This document shows positions 46,668-58,407 of a DNA stretch of 64,000 nucleotides, piece by piece. Under the pieces are notes generated by a model. That model was not told the DNA's origin. It saw nothing but the letters and a program-made list of their open reading frames with translations, and did no database searches. Within the stretch, counting starts at the first letter, position 1. Each line of letters opens with the position of its first letter. A program made the position numbers and the translations under genes. The DNA comes from Sclerotiophoma versabilis (lineage: Eukaryota > Ascomycota > Dothideomycetes > Pleosporales > Didymellaceae). The DNA lies in contig JAAROD010000094.1 in the NCBI GenBank assembly GCA_012274445.1, positions 744,001 through 808,000 of the forward strand. The letters run 5' to 3'.

Positions 46668-49070
46668 TTATCCCACCCTCGTCCACTTGCCTAGTCGACC
46701 TGCTGTTCGACCCGCCAGCTCAGCATATTGCTCCATACCGCCTTCGACCTTCTTCACCTGCCCCTTCGTGAGTCGATACACTGTCCCTGCTCCTGCCCCT
46801 GCCGAATCCCCTCCCGAATCGCTTTCGTCGCCCTCGTCTTCGCCGTGGATCCCGGGCGCTAGCTTGTACGGCGACTCTCCCTCCACCACCGTTCTGTTCA
46901 TCCGTTAGTCCGCACTCGTCTCGGCCCGAGTCTGTCCTTTCTGCTTTTCACCCTGCCCTCACCGCTGCTCGAGCGCTCCGCACTCGGCCACGGGACGATC
47001 CGCTCGCTCTACCGGCGGGGAAAGGGAACGTACCTCATAAAGAACCTGTCATGAGTGATGACCAGCAGCGCCCCGTCGTACTCCTTCAACGCCAGAACGA
47101 GACCAAGGATCGTGTCAGCATCTAAATGCGTCGTCACTTCATCCAGGATCAGCAGCTGCGGTGGTGGCCACAGCAGTTTCGCCAACGCAACCCTGACCTT
47201 CTGCCCACCTGAGAGAAGTGCAAGTGGCACATCAGATACCGTCTGACCGTGCAGTCCTAGGCTGCTCAGTATTTGTCGCGCTTCTTTCTCTTCCATCTCG
47301 CCGCCACCATCTTCCATCACATGCCGCAATGCCGTCAACCTAGGGTCTGATGAAGCCAGCACTGTCATCTCTTCGACCGACTGCTGAGAGAAGCGACCAA
47401 ACTTGGCTCTTGCATGCCGCGTTATCGACCCAGATGTTGGCACAAGATTTCCCGCAATCAATGAGACGAGCGTGGTCTTGCCAGACCCATTCAGCCCTGC
47501 CAGGCCCGTCCGTGTTCCGGGATGTATGGTCAGAGAGACGTCTATCAGCGTGGGAGCCTTTCTCTTGCCTGGATACGCAAACGTCACCTTTTCCATGCTC
47601 ACCAGCGCTCCTGGAAACCTCAAGTCTGAAGGCTGTCGAGGGAATGTCAGCTTGACAGGTGGATCGAAGTCTGGTATATTGATTTCAGCTCTGGAGCTTG
47701 TGTGGTACCCAGCAAGGTCGCGGTTGAGCTTGAACCGCCCACCCTTGAGGCCCACCTCTACACCCCATCGCTCGTCGAGCTTCTTTTGCCTTGACGCAGC
47801 CTGCTTTAGCTTCTTGTCGTCTCCTTTATCCTTGGCTGCTTTGATGTTGCCCGCGATCGACTTTTCTATGTGCTTTTTTTGCTTGTCTTTGGCGTCTTTC
47901 ATCTTCGTCAGGTACTGTATCTTCTTATACGTCTCTCGCTCGTAGAGGCTCAAATTCCCACGGAACGTCTCGAGCACCTGGTTGCGTAACAGGATCAGCT
48001 CTTCCGCAACAGCGTCACCAAAGTCGCGGTCATGCGTGGTGATGAGGATTGTGGTGCCCGTCATGCTATTGATGTAATCTTGCAGCCAGATGATTGACGG
48101 CAAGTCTAGAAAGTTGGTCGGTTCGTCGAGCAAAAGCACATCAGCATACTGTGTCAGCGCACACGCTAGATCGCATCGGGTTTGCCAACCTCCGGACAGT
48201 TGCGACTTGGGCTTGTCGATGCGATCATCCTTGAAGCCTAGACCGAGCAACACCCTTCGGGCTTTGGCCTCTGCTGCTGCTGCATCCATGAGCTCGAGTG
48301 AACCTTGGACACTCGACAGTAGGTCTGCAGCAGCTTGCGTGTGTTCGCTCATGCGTGTAGGATCCACCTTGTTCTCTTCTTCTTCAACACTTTTCTTCGA
48401 CTCTTCATAGCGCTCTTCGAGCTTGATCAATTCCTTTCTGGCCAGCTTTCCCCTTGCTCCGCTCCTTCTCTCTGCGATTCGATGCGCCTCTTTCAGCGTC
48501 AGCGCCAACCTCTCACTCTGTATCCGACGATACGCTCGCACTGGCGCCATGGCATCTTTCGAATTTTCGATGGCATCGCTCAGGATCTTCGCTTCTCGCA
48601 TGTACCTTTCTCTCACTCGATCGCTTCTGACGACATGCTGCAATACAGTCTCATCTCCCAAGTTCAGACTGCCAAGCTCGTCTTCTACATCCGCCTCGCG
48701 CGTCTGACCTAGCAGTAGGATCCTAGTACTCCATGGGATACCAGGAATAAGCCCGTCGCCAATAGCTTTCAGCAGTGTTGACTTTCCAGTGCCGTTGCGT
48801 CCTACTAGGACATAGTGTCGAGACTCAACGAGGTGCAGCGTTGTGCGGTTGAGAAGTTCGCGGTTGGCGACTGAGATGGAGAGATCTTTGATCAAGATCT
48901 GTCAATGTCAGACGAGGTTCACTAGTATATGGGGCTGACGCTACCTCTTTCGATGCGGGTGCATCGACAGCATCTAGCGCATACCTCGACTGCTGCGCTG
49001 TAACAACAATGTGACCACCGCCCGGGTGCTCTTCAACCATTGGCGGTGTGTCCTTTCCCCTGCGCACCAT
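46668..49070 (-). CDS. ABCF-type ATPase (two ABC domains, no membrane segments)
   Basis: Exons 49070-48945, 48898-47034 and 46893-46668 join in phase (introns 46 and 140 bp) to 738 residues. The first ABC domain has Walker A GRNGTGKST at about 75, signature LSGGWQTR and Walker B VLLLDEPTNFLDL. The second has Walker A GLNGSGKTT, signature LSGGQKVR and Walker B LLILDEVTTHLD. A Lys-rich charged linker lies between them, as in ABCF proteins. These soluble ATPases work on ribosomes or ribosome assembly rather than transport. The short acidic C-terminal exon (TVVEGESPY, GEDEGDESDSGGD) was found by splice phase. Coding-like sequence continues upstream of 49070 (ELGHRKFNPDKYKPILA, open to about 49180), so an extra 5' exon is likely. 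Which ABCF it is, is open. Confidence 0.88.
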
Positions 49071-50290
49071 CGCTAAAATAGGCTTGTATTTGTCTGGATT
49101 GAATTTCCGATGTCCTAGCTCTAGGGTGGAAATGGACGAAAAGTTATGTGCACGCTTCTGACAAGTCTCTAAACTTCAACTACATATTGGGCTTTTACCT
49201 TGATATACATTCTGATCAAGGGTTGCCCACAGCGCGACGCCCGAACCTTCCGCACAAGTCGAGTGGAGCCAAGACGTGCTCAGGATGAGTCGAGATCGCG
49301 ACTCCTCATTGGTGCGGCGGGATGACGCAGGTGCAAGCTCGCGCCTGAACACAAGCGGAAGGAATAGACGCGACAAGAACTTTGTGAATATTGTTTGAGG
49401 CGGTGCTTGCAATTCGCTCTTTCTCGCAACCACTGTACGGCGTTCGCATTCCCACCCGCACTCAGTGCATGCGGGGTGAAGTGAGTGAGGCCTCATCCAT
49501 ACACTTGTGCAGCTTTTCCCATCTTGCTTTTTGGTCGTGAACTCGACGTACGCTCTTTATACATCGTGTCCCAGCTTAGACTGCGACGGCTTTTCTTCAC
49601 AGATGCAAGCCGTAAAAAGTTCTCCGCTGTTAATGGCATAGTCGTGCATGCTTTCGCCTTCACCTTCGCTGGAAATGCGCATGGAAGATCTGGTCTCAAT
49701 CGTGGTGCTAAAGTGCTTGATACTAACTCGCTAGCATACGTCAGATGTATGAGTTTGATCACCAAAGCCACTGGGTTGAGAACTATGGGGTACGAACCTC
49801 GACAAAACTAGGTAGCAGTAGACTATATTGTTTTGCGTCCTCACGTTATGATATCTCTGTACGTCTGACGTTCAAAAGCCGGGACTTGCACTCATGATGA
49901 TGACCCAGATGTCCCAGAGACGGCGCGGTGCCACGTCGAGTGGGTGAGTGGTAGAAGTTGCCGAGGTGTTAATGCTGATAGAAAGCAATGCGTGTTCGCT
50001 GCCTTGGGTGAGGAGCGAGTTTTCTCAAGAAGCGATGTGTCGATGTTTGCAAGAAACCAGGTTTGTATTGCGGTAGTAAAGCATCCGCCTTCTTTGATAC
50101 TTTGTATGTTAGCCAAGCTTGGAGAACCTCTGTTGGCTCATGTTCATCTCAACCGTGTGCGGATGCTACACTCTGAACGGACCAGATAAGCGGAGTTGGA
50201 AGAGATGCGACGGAAGATTTGATTGGTAGATGGGATTGATTGCAGACAGTGAGCATAAACACTGTGTATATAATGGTCTATGATGCCGGT
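49071..50290. other. ABCF 5' region and intergenic DNA
   Basis: 49071-49180 is probably coding (see the ABCF gene). A possible upstream exon ends at a GTAAAA donor near 49200. From 49500 to 50290 no gene or motif was recognised. Confidence 0.4.
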
Positions 50291-50838
50291 TCAAGAGTCA
50301 GGAATAGCAGCGATGGCCTCGATCTCAATCAAGAAGTTGCCAGGCAGCTTGCCAACCTCAACAGCAGTGCGAGCTGGCTTTGGTGAAGGAAGCATGGCAC
50401 CGTAAACTGCGTTCATTGCAGTGTAGTCGCTCATATTGGCCAGGAAGACAGTCGTCTTCATGACGTAGTCCCAAGATGTACCCGCTTCCTCCAATACCGC
50501 GCCGATGTTCTTGATGACTTGTGCCTGGATATTGTCAGCTATTATCCTATTGTACGAAGCATCCGTCCGAAGTCAAGGACGTAAGCTTATCTATCTCAGT
50601 AGGTAAATTGTACTGTTTGCTCTTCAATACCACCAGCAATAATGCTTCCGTTGAAGGTGGGCACAGTTCCCGATGTGTAGACTATGCCCTTCGATGTCCA
50701 TGCGCCGCTTGACAGGATTGGCCCTTGTGTACCCAGATAGGTCACTACTGGCTGCTCAGCACTTTTGGGTACCGGTTTTGCACTAGCAATGCCAGTGACC
50801 ACCAGCACTGTGGTCAGGAGAGATGTGATGGACACCAT
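50291..50838 (-). CDS. RidA/YjgF family protein with signal peptide
   Basis: Exons 50838-50614 and 50524-50291 (89-bp intron, GTACAA donor) join to 152 residues. After a clear signal peptide (MVSITSLLTTVLVVTGIASA) comes a RidA fold: VVTYLGTQGPILSSGAW, GIVYTSGTVP, TAQVIKNIGAVLEEAGTSW, VMKTTVFLANMSDYTAMN. The substrate-anchoring Arg127 in PARTAVEVGKLP and Glu142 in FLIEIEAIA sit 15 apart, as Arg105 and Glu120 do in bacterial RidA. RidA hydrolyses reactive 2-imino acids to keto acids and ammonia. Most members are cytosolic or mitochondrial, so an export signal is odd. The gene is divergent from the secreted amino-acid oxidase gene that starts 1.6 kb away. Imine hydrolase activity is inferred from conserved residues; the signal peptide could instead be a mitochondrial presequence, though it lacks Arg. 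Confidence 0.85.
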
Positions 50839-52438
50839 GTCTGCAAAGATGATCAGACGATGAAAGCAAGGTAAAAGTTGTCGAGTTGCTGAGGCTACCG
50901 TTATATTTCCATCAAGGGCGCTTCTGCCATTTTATAGAAATCACGCTGTCGTACTGAAATGCCCATGTATGAGCCATTTTCTGCCTGGCTGTGATGTCCG
51001 GTCCGCCATGACTTCCAAGAGCTTCAAATGTTGGATATCAGGTAACGCCTTCTGCAAACATGCGGGACAAGACCAGAGGCGTACGTGTAATGCAACCCTG
51101 AGTCGATTATCCCACTCTTGATAGATACCATCTTCCAAACATCTCGTAACAGCATGTATGGCCGCCGGCTCAGGGCCCTAGTAATGCCGTCAAACACCGT
51201 GAACACTGCAGAAACACTCATCCTCACGACCGCTATACTCAAGATGGAAGGGCCACGCTGCACCTAGATATCCTATCTAGTCGGACCAACGTACACCGAA
51301 TGTTCTGGAGAAGCCGAAAATGGCAGGAGTGGATCGAAGCGAGTCAAGAGCAGAGCGGACATCAGTGTAAGAGGTCATTGACTCTTGGCGCCGAGACTGC
51401 TTGTACTTGTAGGGCGCCATTGACGCGGTAAGATACCTACAGGGCGCGACAGCGGCGATGATATTGACGTAAACCAAGATAGACGGAAGCTGGAGAGATA
51501 AGGGTGGCTGTCTATGCGGGTTCCGCCTTATCGATATTGACAGCCCCACTTTTAGCGTGCAGCAGCCCTTTGTGATTGAGCGAAGCTTCAGAACAACAAC
51601 GCCTTGGCCGGTATGATGCTAGGATATCGAGCTCATCTTTCCGTCGTTGTGCCGCTTCTCGGATACCGCATGTTCATCGGTTAATCTGACAGATGCGTGG
51701 CTATAGCGTCGATCCACATGTGGAAGCTGTACAAGTGCCGGACAATGTGGGGTTCTCGGGTAGCATACAAGCCTTGTGCGATGTTCGACTCACCAGCTCA
51801 AAGTCAGATTGAAAACCGAAAGGTCAAATGTGAGGGCAGCCGCAAGCGTTGAGGTCGATTCCTTACAGCGAAGGACTGCAGCTGTGCCTCCACACCTTGA
51901 ACCTGCCGGCTCACGGAATTGTAGTGGTAACAAGGCTGTTGATCGTAAATTCTCCGAGTAGCGCTTGATTGCGGAGAGAAGGCTGGCTTATCCTATCGTC
52001 GTTATCTCAACGCTTTCCTTGTCCACATTGAACCACTGCTGGCATTCCATACGGTCCACCTCCACGCTTTGGGTGACATCGCTTGCCGCTACTGCAACCG
52101 GTGTTGGATCCAGGAACCTGAGTTAACTGAGAACGAGACGGCTACACATGGCTAAGTCCATGACTATGCAAACTCTTCAGGAAAGTCCTGCATCGAAGGA
52201 ACATGGCTTCCTTATCGCAGCTCCACGAGTCGACCATGTTGCTCCGTAGGCTGCGGCATTACGAAGCCTGAATGTGTCCGATGTACTATGCATATCGTAG
52301 TGTCGACGATAGCTGAAGTTGGTGACAAACGGTAATGGAAAAAAGATATCGTTGCCCGAACGCCCTACAACCGAGGGAGTATATGAAGAGACACACCTGC
52401 TCATGGAGAAGAGTACTCAAGTCATTATCTATTCCACC
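50839..52438. other. divergent intergenic region between RidA and amino-acid oxidase genes
   Basis: 1.6 kb with no convincing gene. At 51780-51920 a plus-strand frame reads ENRKVKCEGSRKR, stop, GRFLTAKDCSCAS, faintly like half of a Zn2Cys6 finger. The part before 52439 is leader of the oxidase gene. A shared promoter is possible, but no operator motif was identified. Confidence 0.4.
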
Positions 52439-54469
52439 ATGAAGGGCCTCTTTACAGCTTCTTCGGCGGCGTTGACTCTGGCCAGTGGCACTCTTGCTGG
52501 TCCAGTGGTATCCCGGTCCGACCTCCTCTTCTTCAAGCCTCTGACAGTCACTCCGGATTCGGTACACAACGTGCACGTTGCTTATGGCGATGATAGCTTC
52601 GAGGGAAACATCCGAGTTGTGTACGGTGGTTGCGACATGGCAAGCTTTGACGACAGGCATCATGAACTCGGTATTACGCGACTAACCCGATCTGCTCGCC
52701 CTGAGCGTTTCGTATGGATTGTACCCGACAACACCGCCCATGGAGGCTGCTTACATGCATACTCCGGATCTGCACTGATTGGTCGCTCTGCGCCGATTAC
52801 TGTCAAGCAGCCGACTCGAAAGCGGGAGGACATCTCAGACGTCGCAGACGTGACAGGCCCTTGGTTCGATGGCGTCGCGTACATGCAAGCGAAACAAAAC
52901 AATGCTTCATTCGTTGCTGTTGCAAAAAGCAAGAAGATCGCCATTCTCGGGGGTGGAATGGCGGGCTTGATGACCAGTCTCCTCCTCGACTCTGTAGGCA
53001 TCCACGACTGGCACATAACCGAGTCCTCGCAACGTATTGGTGGCCGCATACGTACTAAGTACCTCGCTGGTAGTACTCCTGATCAATATCAGTACCAGGA
53101 AATGGGGCCCATGCGCTTCCCTGTTTCGACAAAATACGCCGACACTAATGAAACTGTCGACATTCAGGACCACAAAATGGTCTTCCAGCTTGCCGATGTG
53201 TTGAACCAGATGAACGGCAATGACAGCGCGCTTGCTGTTAACTTCATCCCTTGGATTCAAAGCAGCCCTAACGTTCCGGCCAACTCAAACGGCTACCGCT
53301 TGCCCAATGGTCGCATCCCCAGTGCCGCCCAGATCAAGGCGAATGGCTCTCTAGCCCTGCCAGCCACGACGGGCCCGGATACAGAAGCCGAAGAGCATGC
53401 TGAAGAGGCCCTTGATGAGTTCATGGGCGTAACACCAGATGTGCTACGAAATATCTCGACGAACATCTACAAGGCCCACAAGGCAGCTGTGGAGAAGGGT
53501 CTCTTCCACTTCTCTGAGGCTGCATATCTTAGATATGCCCTAAACATGAGTGGTGACCTTGTCGATTTCGTTGCAGGTGCTGACAACAGCCCGATGTGGG
53601 AATACGACACCGCGTATTTTTCGGCCACAACATGGCGGACAATCGATAAGGGTCTGGAGTCTCTCCCACGTGCTTTCCTCCCGCATGTTCAGGACCGCCT
53701 AACGCTCGGTCGTAAGGTCACTGGGTTAAAGCACAACAGCGACACCGGTAAGGTAGCTGTCCAGTGGCGCAACGATCCTTTCGCAATGGAACCTGAGACC
53801 GAGGAATACGACTACGCGGTTGTCGGTGTGCCGTTCTCCAAGGTACGACTCTGGGAGCTTCCCAGGTACTCTTCGCTCTTGTCGCGCGCCATCTCTTCGA
53901 TGAATTATCAACAGTCCTGCAAGGTCTCTCTGCACTACAAAACTCGATTCTGGGAGAAACTTTCTCCACCCATCATTGGCGGCTGTGGCTCTGTCGATAT
54001 CCCCGGCATTGGCTCAGTCTGCTATCCTGCGTACAAGATCAACTCGACTGGCCCAGGTGTCATTCTTGGTTCATATGCCTCTGGTACACTGGCTCGTTCT
54101 CTTGCAGCGCTCAGCACTGCTGATCATGTGGCTTACGTGCAGCGCGCCATGGTCCAGGTTCACGGAGAGGTTGCTGCGGAGCAATTCACTGGGGCATACG
54201 ACCGTCAATGCTGGGAGGTCGATGAGCATCAGGCAGGCGCTTGGGCGGCGCCAACAGTCGGCCAGCAAGAGCTGTATATCCCAGCATACTACAAAACCGA
54301 GATGTCCACGATCTTCGTCGGTGAGCACACATCATACACTCACGCCTGGATCTTCAGCGCGCTCGACTCAGCGGTCCGTGGTACGACTCAACTGCTGTTA
54401 GATATGGGCCTTGTGGACGAGGCCAAGCAGGTTGTTGACACATGGATGGGTAGGTGGATTCATATCTGA
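52439..54469 (+). CDS. secreted L-amino-acid oxidase / flavin amine oxidase
   Basis: A single exon of 676 residues; start in a CCACCATG context giving signal peptide MKGLFTASSAALTLASGTLA. An N-terminal region of about 140 residues precedes the flavin domain. The FAD-binding fold begins at about 166 (KIAILGGGMAGLMTSLLLD, then ITESSQRIGGRIRT) and ends at about 624-650 (TIFVGEHTSYTHAWIFSALD). The middle has the substrate-domain signature QEMGPMRFP and a long helical insertion, as in fungal and snake-type L-amino-acid oxidases. The reaction would oxidise an amino acid to the imino acid, making hydrogen peroxide; the imino acid hydrolyses to keto acid and ammonia. Function would be extracellular nitrogen scavenging or peroxide-based antagonism (inference). 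Monoamine specificity is the alternative. No lesion was seen. Confidence 0.9.
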   Translation: MKGLFTASSAALTLASGTLAGPVVSRSDLLFFKPLTVTPDSVHNVHVAYGDDSFEGNIRVVYGGCDMASFDDRHHELGITRLTRSARPERFVWIVPDNTAHGGCLHAYSGSALIGRSAPITVKQPTRKREDISDVADVTGPWFDGVAYMQAKQNNASFVAVAKSKKIAILGGGMAGLMTSLLLDSVGIHDWHITESSQRIGGRIRTKYLAGSTPDQYQYQEMGPMRFPVSTKYADTNETVDIQDHKMVFQLADVLNQMNGNDSALAVNFIPWIQSSPNVPANSNGYRLPNGRIPSAAQIKANGSLALPATTGPDTEAEEHAEEALDEFMGVTPDVLRNISTNIYKAHKAAVEKGLFHFSEAAYLRYALNMSGDLVDFVAGADNSPMWEYDTAYFSATTWRTIDKGLESLPRAFLPHVQDRLTLGRKVTGLKHNSDTGKVAVQWRNDPFAMEPETEEYDYAVVGVPFSKVRLWELPRYSSLLSRAISSMNYQQSCKVSLHYKTRFWEKLSPPIIGGCGSVDIPGIGSVCYPAYKINSTGPGVILGSYASGTLARSLAALSTADHVAYVQRAMVQVHGEVAAEQFTGAYDRQCWEVDEHQAGAWAAPTVGQQELYIPAYYKTEMSTIFVGEHTSYTHAWIFSALDSAVRGTTQLLLDMGLVDEAKQVVDTWMGRWIHI

Positions 54470-55110
54470 GAGGGCTGTCGGCCTGGCTAGACATAGAATG
54501 ATAATGACTTTATGCGATACGATAAATCTAGATAGACACAAATGATGAATAGCAGCATGTTCTGATATGAAGTATGTGGCTTGGTGATGAAGTGCGACCG
54601 TGGTAGAATGACGCGATCTTTACGCTAACCTTATCGAGCTCACACATGTGCGCTTTGAATCTCCTCGGCGCTTCCCTTATCATTCTTCCATATCGTAGAG
54701 TTCTCCAAGCATGTTTCGTGCATCGATACCAGGTTCAGCTTATGTGGGCAATGTCTTTTGATATGTCTACACTCTAGAGATCCGATCCCAGCGCCCTGCT
54801 TGGTCTGTATAGCCGAGTTGGTCTCTACCTTCTCTTATGTTTAGCCAACCACACCACGCAACGAGCAAAGGCCCTTACTTTCAGACTTTACGTTCGGAGG
54901 CAGTTCCGACACAAGAACGTGCAGACAATGACAATGACGTTGATTGGTGATGTGGGGCAACATTACAAGCTCTTGGCCGAACTCCAGACTTTGGTAAATC
55001 CAAGCCAAGTAGTGCTTCGGATGTATCGAATAGAGCTTCATCAGACCAACCATACTACTTAAACCGTGGAGGAAAAACACAACGCGAAACGGGCTTACAC
55101 ACCTTCCAGT
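54470..55110. other. intergenic, nothing recognisable
   Basis: 641 bp between the oxidase and the hydrolase gene, both on the plus strand. No motif was identified. Confidence 0.4.
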
Positions 55111-56065
55111 ATGCCAGAGTTATTCGACCACAACGGCAAGCCTGTCGCTCACCACATGGCCCGCGTCAATGGTATCCGAATGCACTACATCACCGCAGGC
55201 TCAGGAAAACCACTTCTTCTTCTCCACGGCACACCAAAGAATCATTACTACTGGTACCGCATCCTGCCTTATCTTACACCACACTTCAGAACCATCGCTC
55301 CTGATCTGCGAGGCTTCGGCGCAACTGATAAGCCACCAGCCAGCGACGGCTACGATGGCCGCATCAATGCCAACGACATGGCTAAGTTAATGAATCAACT
55401 TGGTCACGATGAATTTTCTATCCATTGTGAGGATCGCGGCGCGACGTTTGGATTCTGCACGGCTGGGCTGTACAGAGATCGCGTCACGCACTTGAGTTTC
55501 TGTGAGATGATGTTGTCAAAGCAGTTGACCGAGCAGTCGTTCTTCACACGCGAGAATATCAGAGCGCAGTATAATCACACGGGTGTTTGGAATTGGCACA
55601 TTCCATTCCTCTGGATGCCGCACATAGCAGAGATGCTAATCACGGGAAAAGAGAGGGAGTTTTGGACGCACTTCATGAAGGCGGAGTGCTACAATCCGAA
55701 TGCACTGGATCAAGAGGCCGTAGATGAGTGGGTCAGATGCTCGCAAAGTCCAGGTGGGCTAAGAGGTATTTTGGAGACGTATCGTGCGCATTGGGCGAAT
55801 ATAGATGTAGAGGAAGAGATCATCAAGAAAGGAAAGCTGGATTGCAAGGTCATGACTGTGGGAGCACCGGAGTAGGTCCAAGGACTTTGTAGACAAGGTG
55901 CATTGCTAACAGAGGTGCAGGTTCTTTGGTCCGCTCGTTGAGGAGCAAATGAAGGGCGTATCGAATAACGTCTTGATATCTGAGGTGTTTGAGAAGTGCG
56001 GGCACAGTCTGGCTCTTGAGCAGCCTGAGCGACTGGCGAACTTGCTGAAGAAGTTCATTTTATAA
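55111..56065 (+). CDS. alpha/beta hydrolase (epoxide hydrolase / haloacetate dehalogenase-like)
   Basis: Exons 55111-55871 and 55921-56065 (49-bp intron, GTAGGT) join to 301 residues. Features in order: oxyanion strand LLLLHGTPKNHYYWYRILP, the IAPDLRGFGATDKP loop, and the nucleophile elbow HCEDRGATFGF with Asp108. A cap region rich in Trp/Phe follows (WNWHIPFLWMPHIAEML), then the catalytic His in KCGHSLALEQPERL encoded by exon 2. An Asp nucleophile in a DRG context is typical of epoxide hydrolases and haloacetate dehalogenases; telling the two apart needs structural comparison. No signal peptide, so cytosolic. The start at 55111 gives MPELFDHNGKPVAHHMARVN, a normal family N-terminus. The second exon was found by phase and by the missing His in exon 1. 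Confidence 0.87.
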
Positions 56066-56519
56066 GCTACTTTGTCAAGACATGTTTAGGCAACAATGTG
56101 GATTAAAATTTATTTGCCGAAGGTCAAACCCCTAATACGCACGCACTCTTTGTTGTTCTTGCTGAGCCACTTGGCACCAGAAACAGACTTTGCAAAATCG
56201 CTGAGTTGATGATTCTCACAACAATGGTAGTTAAATTCAAAATTCATATCTTCATTTATTCACCAACTTAGATAGTTCTACGAGCTTCAATGATCGATGT
56301 GCTGATCAAGCAACAGATCCGAGAATGATTGATATTGCTTGTTCTAAGTGACTGTGCGCTAGACGAAAGTTATTGCAGTCCATGAGCTCTACAAAGAAGT
56401 CGGCACAGAGAAAGACAACAAGCGCAAGGTTGGAAGCTAGTGATCAATAGTATTCAGGTAAATATGCAGCGCTCCAAGAGACACGTGCTTCTAATGTTAC
56501 ATTGTCCTCGAACAATCGT
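56066..56519. other. intergenic between convergent genes
   Basis: 454 bp between the hydrolase (+) and the nucleotidase (-), so it carries two 3' ends. AT-leaning; no gene. Confidence 0.45.
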
Positions 56520-58407
56520 TTAGAGCATCAAGAGACCAGCGATGGTAGCAAAGACAGTAGCGCCAACAAGCCCAGAGCCAAGCTGCGCAGCCGCACCGGT
56601 GGACTCAGGGGAAGATTTACCAGTTCCAGAAGGGCTTGTTGCATTGGTGGTTCCATTGCCTCCCGCAGTAGTGTTGCGCTGATGGTCAACAGCCTCGATA
56701 CGTCCATCAAGCTTAATGTTCACAGGGGATTGAGCAAGGATGTATTGAGTAAGAACTTCGTCTTGAGTGTCAAGGCTGACGAAATCGGTAGTCGGAGTGA
56801 AGAAGTTGTCGCCACCGCCAGCGATGAAGTCAAGAGTGACGACCTGGTAGATAGTACTATTGTCGAGAGGCTTACCGCCGATGGTTACAGCGACGAGCTT
56901 GGTACCGTTGTTATTTTCGGGGTTATATTCGACCTTGATACCAGTGGAAACCTGGAAAAATGAGGTAACTTCTTTGCCGTTGGCAACGTTGACACCAGTT
57001 ACGATACCCTCGAGAACCTCCCAGAGGTACTTTCCATCAACCCCGATCTGAACAATGGAGTTGCCGAACGGAAAGGAAGTGAGGACCTCACCGCGGGTGA
57101 TATCACCCTCGTCAATGGTAGCACGGATGCCACCAGCATTAATGATGGCAAAGTCGACATCGTCGGTGTTGTTCTTACGGTAGGCAAGCATAGCATCTGC
57201 CATGAAGTCACCGAGCAAGCACTCCTGGCGCCGGCAGGTGGTCTGGTCAAGCTCAACCTCGCTCTTTCCGAGAACTTCAGCAGCGAACTCCTCGAATGGA
57301 CCGCGCCAGGACTCAATCTGAGTCTGGAGGTCGGCATCCTGCTCGGTGGTGTTCGTAATGTGAATGGGTGCGCCGTGGTAGGCGATGATCTTGCCTTGGG
57401 AATCGTATGTAACCTCAATGTCACCAATGTACTCGCCCCAGCGGTATGCAGTAACGATGAAAACTTCATCACCGTCCGCATTGTCGACAATGGTAGGGTA
57501 CTTGCCCTCAGCGTCCTCCATGTCGCCAAGGAGCGTGTGACTGTGGCCTCCCATGATCAGCTGCAGACCCTTGGTGGCCTTGGCAAGTTCTTGGTCCTTG
57601 TCATAGCCGATGTGAGTGATGGCGGCAATCCTGGTGATGTTGGTAGTAGACTTAATCTCATCGATAGCACCTTGCACGGCCTCGACGACATCGGAGAAAA
57701 CGGTTGTTTCATCTGGGTTTGCAATGCTGGGAGTCTCGTCGGTAGTGACACCAATCAAGGCTAGGTTGTGCTCTTGGAAGATGTGGTAAGGCTTTACCGT
57801 CTTGTTGACTTTCTCGTTCTGCGAGTGGATATTGGCAGAAATGACGGGGAAAGTCAGGTTGACCAAGAACTGCCCAAGCTCCTCGTCACCACCATCAAAC
57901 TAGCTGGAATCAGCAATGTTCCTTGAGTAACAATAGAATCGTGTCACCATACCTCATGATTGCCAAGAGTCATAGCTGAGAAATTCATCTGATTCAAGGT
58001 TTCGGCAATCTTCTCACCACCATAGAAGGAGTAGAAGAGAGTACCCTGAAACTCATCTCCAACGTTAAGCCAGAGGCTGTTGTTGTAATTGGGCCGCTGC
58101 TCCTCGACTACTGTCTTGATACGAGCGTATCCGCCGTAGCAACCTCTCTCGGGACGGGTGCAGTCAGTTCCCGAAGATGAGAATTCGTCCAGATGGGCGT
58201 GGACATCATTGACGTGGAAAAACGCTACGATTTTGTCAGCTTGGAAGTTGCATGGAGTTAAACATGCTACTAACTGATGTTGTAGTTTTCATCAGCATTG
58301 AGGTCACGCTTTGCAAGATGCCTGCTGTAAAGCACATCTTCCGCCCGCGCTTGGCTGATCGCCAAAGCCGAAAGCGCAACCGCGCTTGATGCTGTTGAAA
58401 ACCTCAT
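56520..58407 (-). CDS. 5'-nucleotidase family metallophosphatase, secreted, GPI-type
   Basis: Exons 58407-58275, 58224-57953 and 57899-56520 (introns 50 and 53 bp) join in phase to 594 residues. A signal peptide MRFSTASSAVALSALAISQA comes first. The calcineurin-like metal site follows: Asp51 and His53 in VNDVHAHLDEF, GNHEFDGG at about 132 and GGHSHTLL with His254/His256. The C-terminal 5'-nucleotidase domain contains TTCRRQECLLGDFMADAM, IINAGGIRATIDEGDITRGE and GGGDNFF. The tail is Ser/Thr-rich with a small-residue site and a hydrophobic end (GLVGATVFATIAGLLML), as for GPI anchoring. Such ectoenzymes release phosphate and nucleosides outside the cell. No lesion was seen. Confidence 0.92.

Noticed and set aside
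44186..46771. An 861-codon plus-strand open frame opposite the His/Gln-rich gene
   Set aside because: Low-complexity Gly/Val translation; the minus strand has the conserved motif and an in-phase intron.
52319..52438. N-terminal extension of the amino-acid oxidase
   Set aside because: The later ATG has a better context and a proper signal peptide; the upstream part is leader-like.
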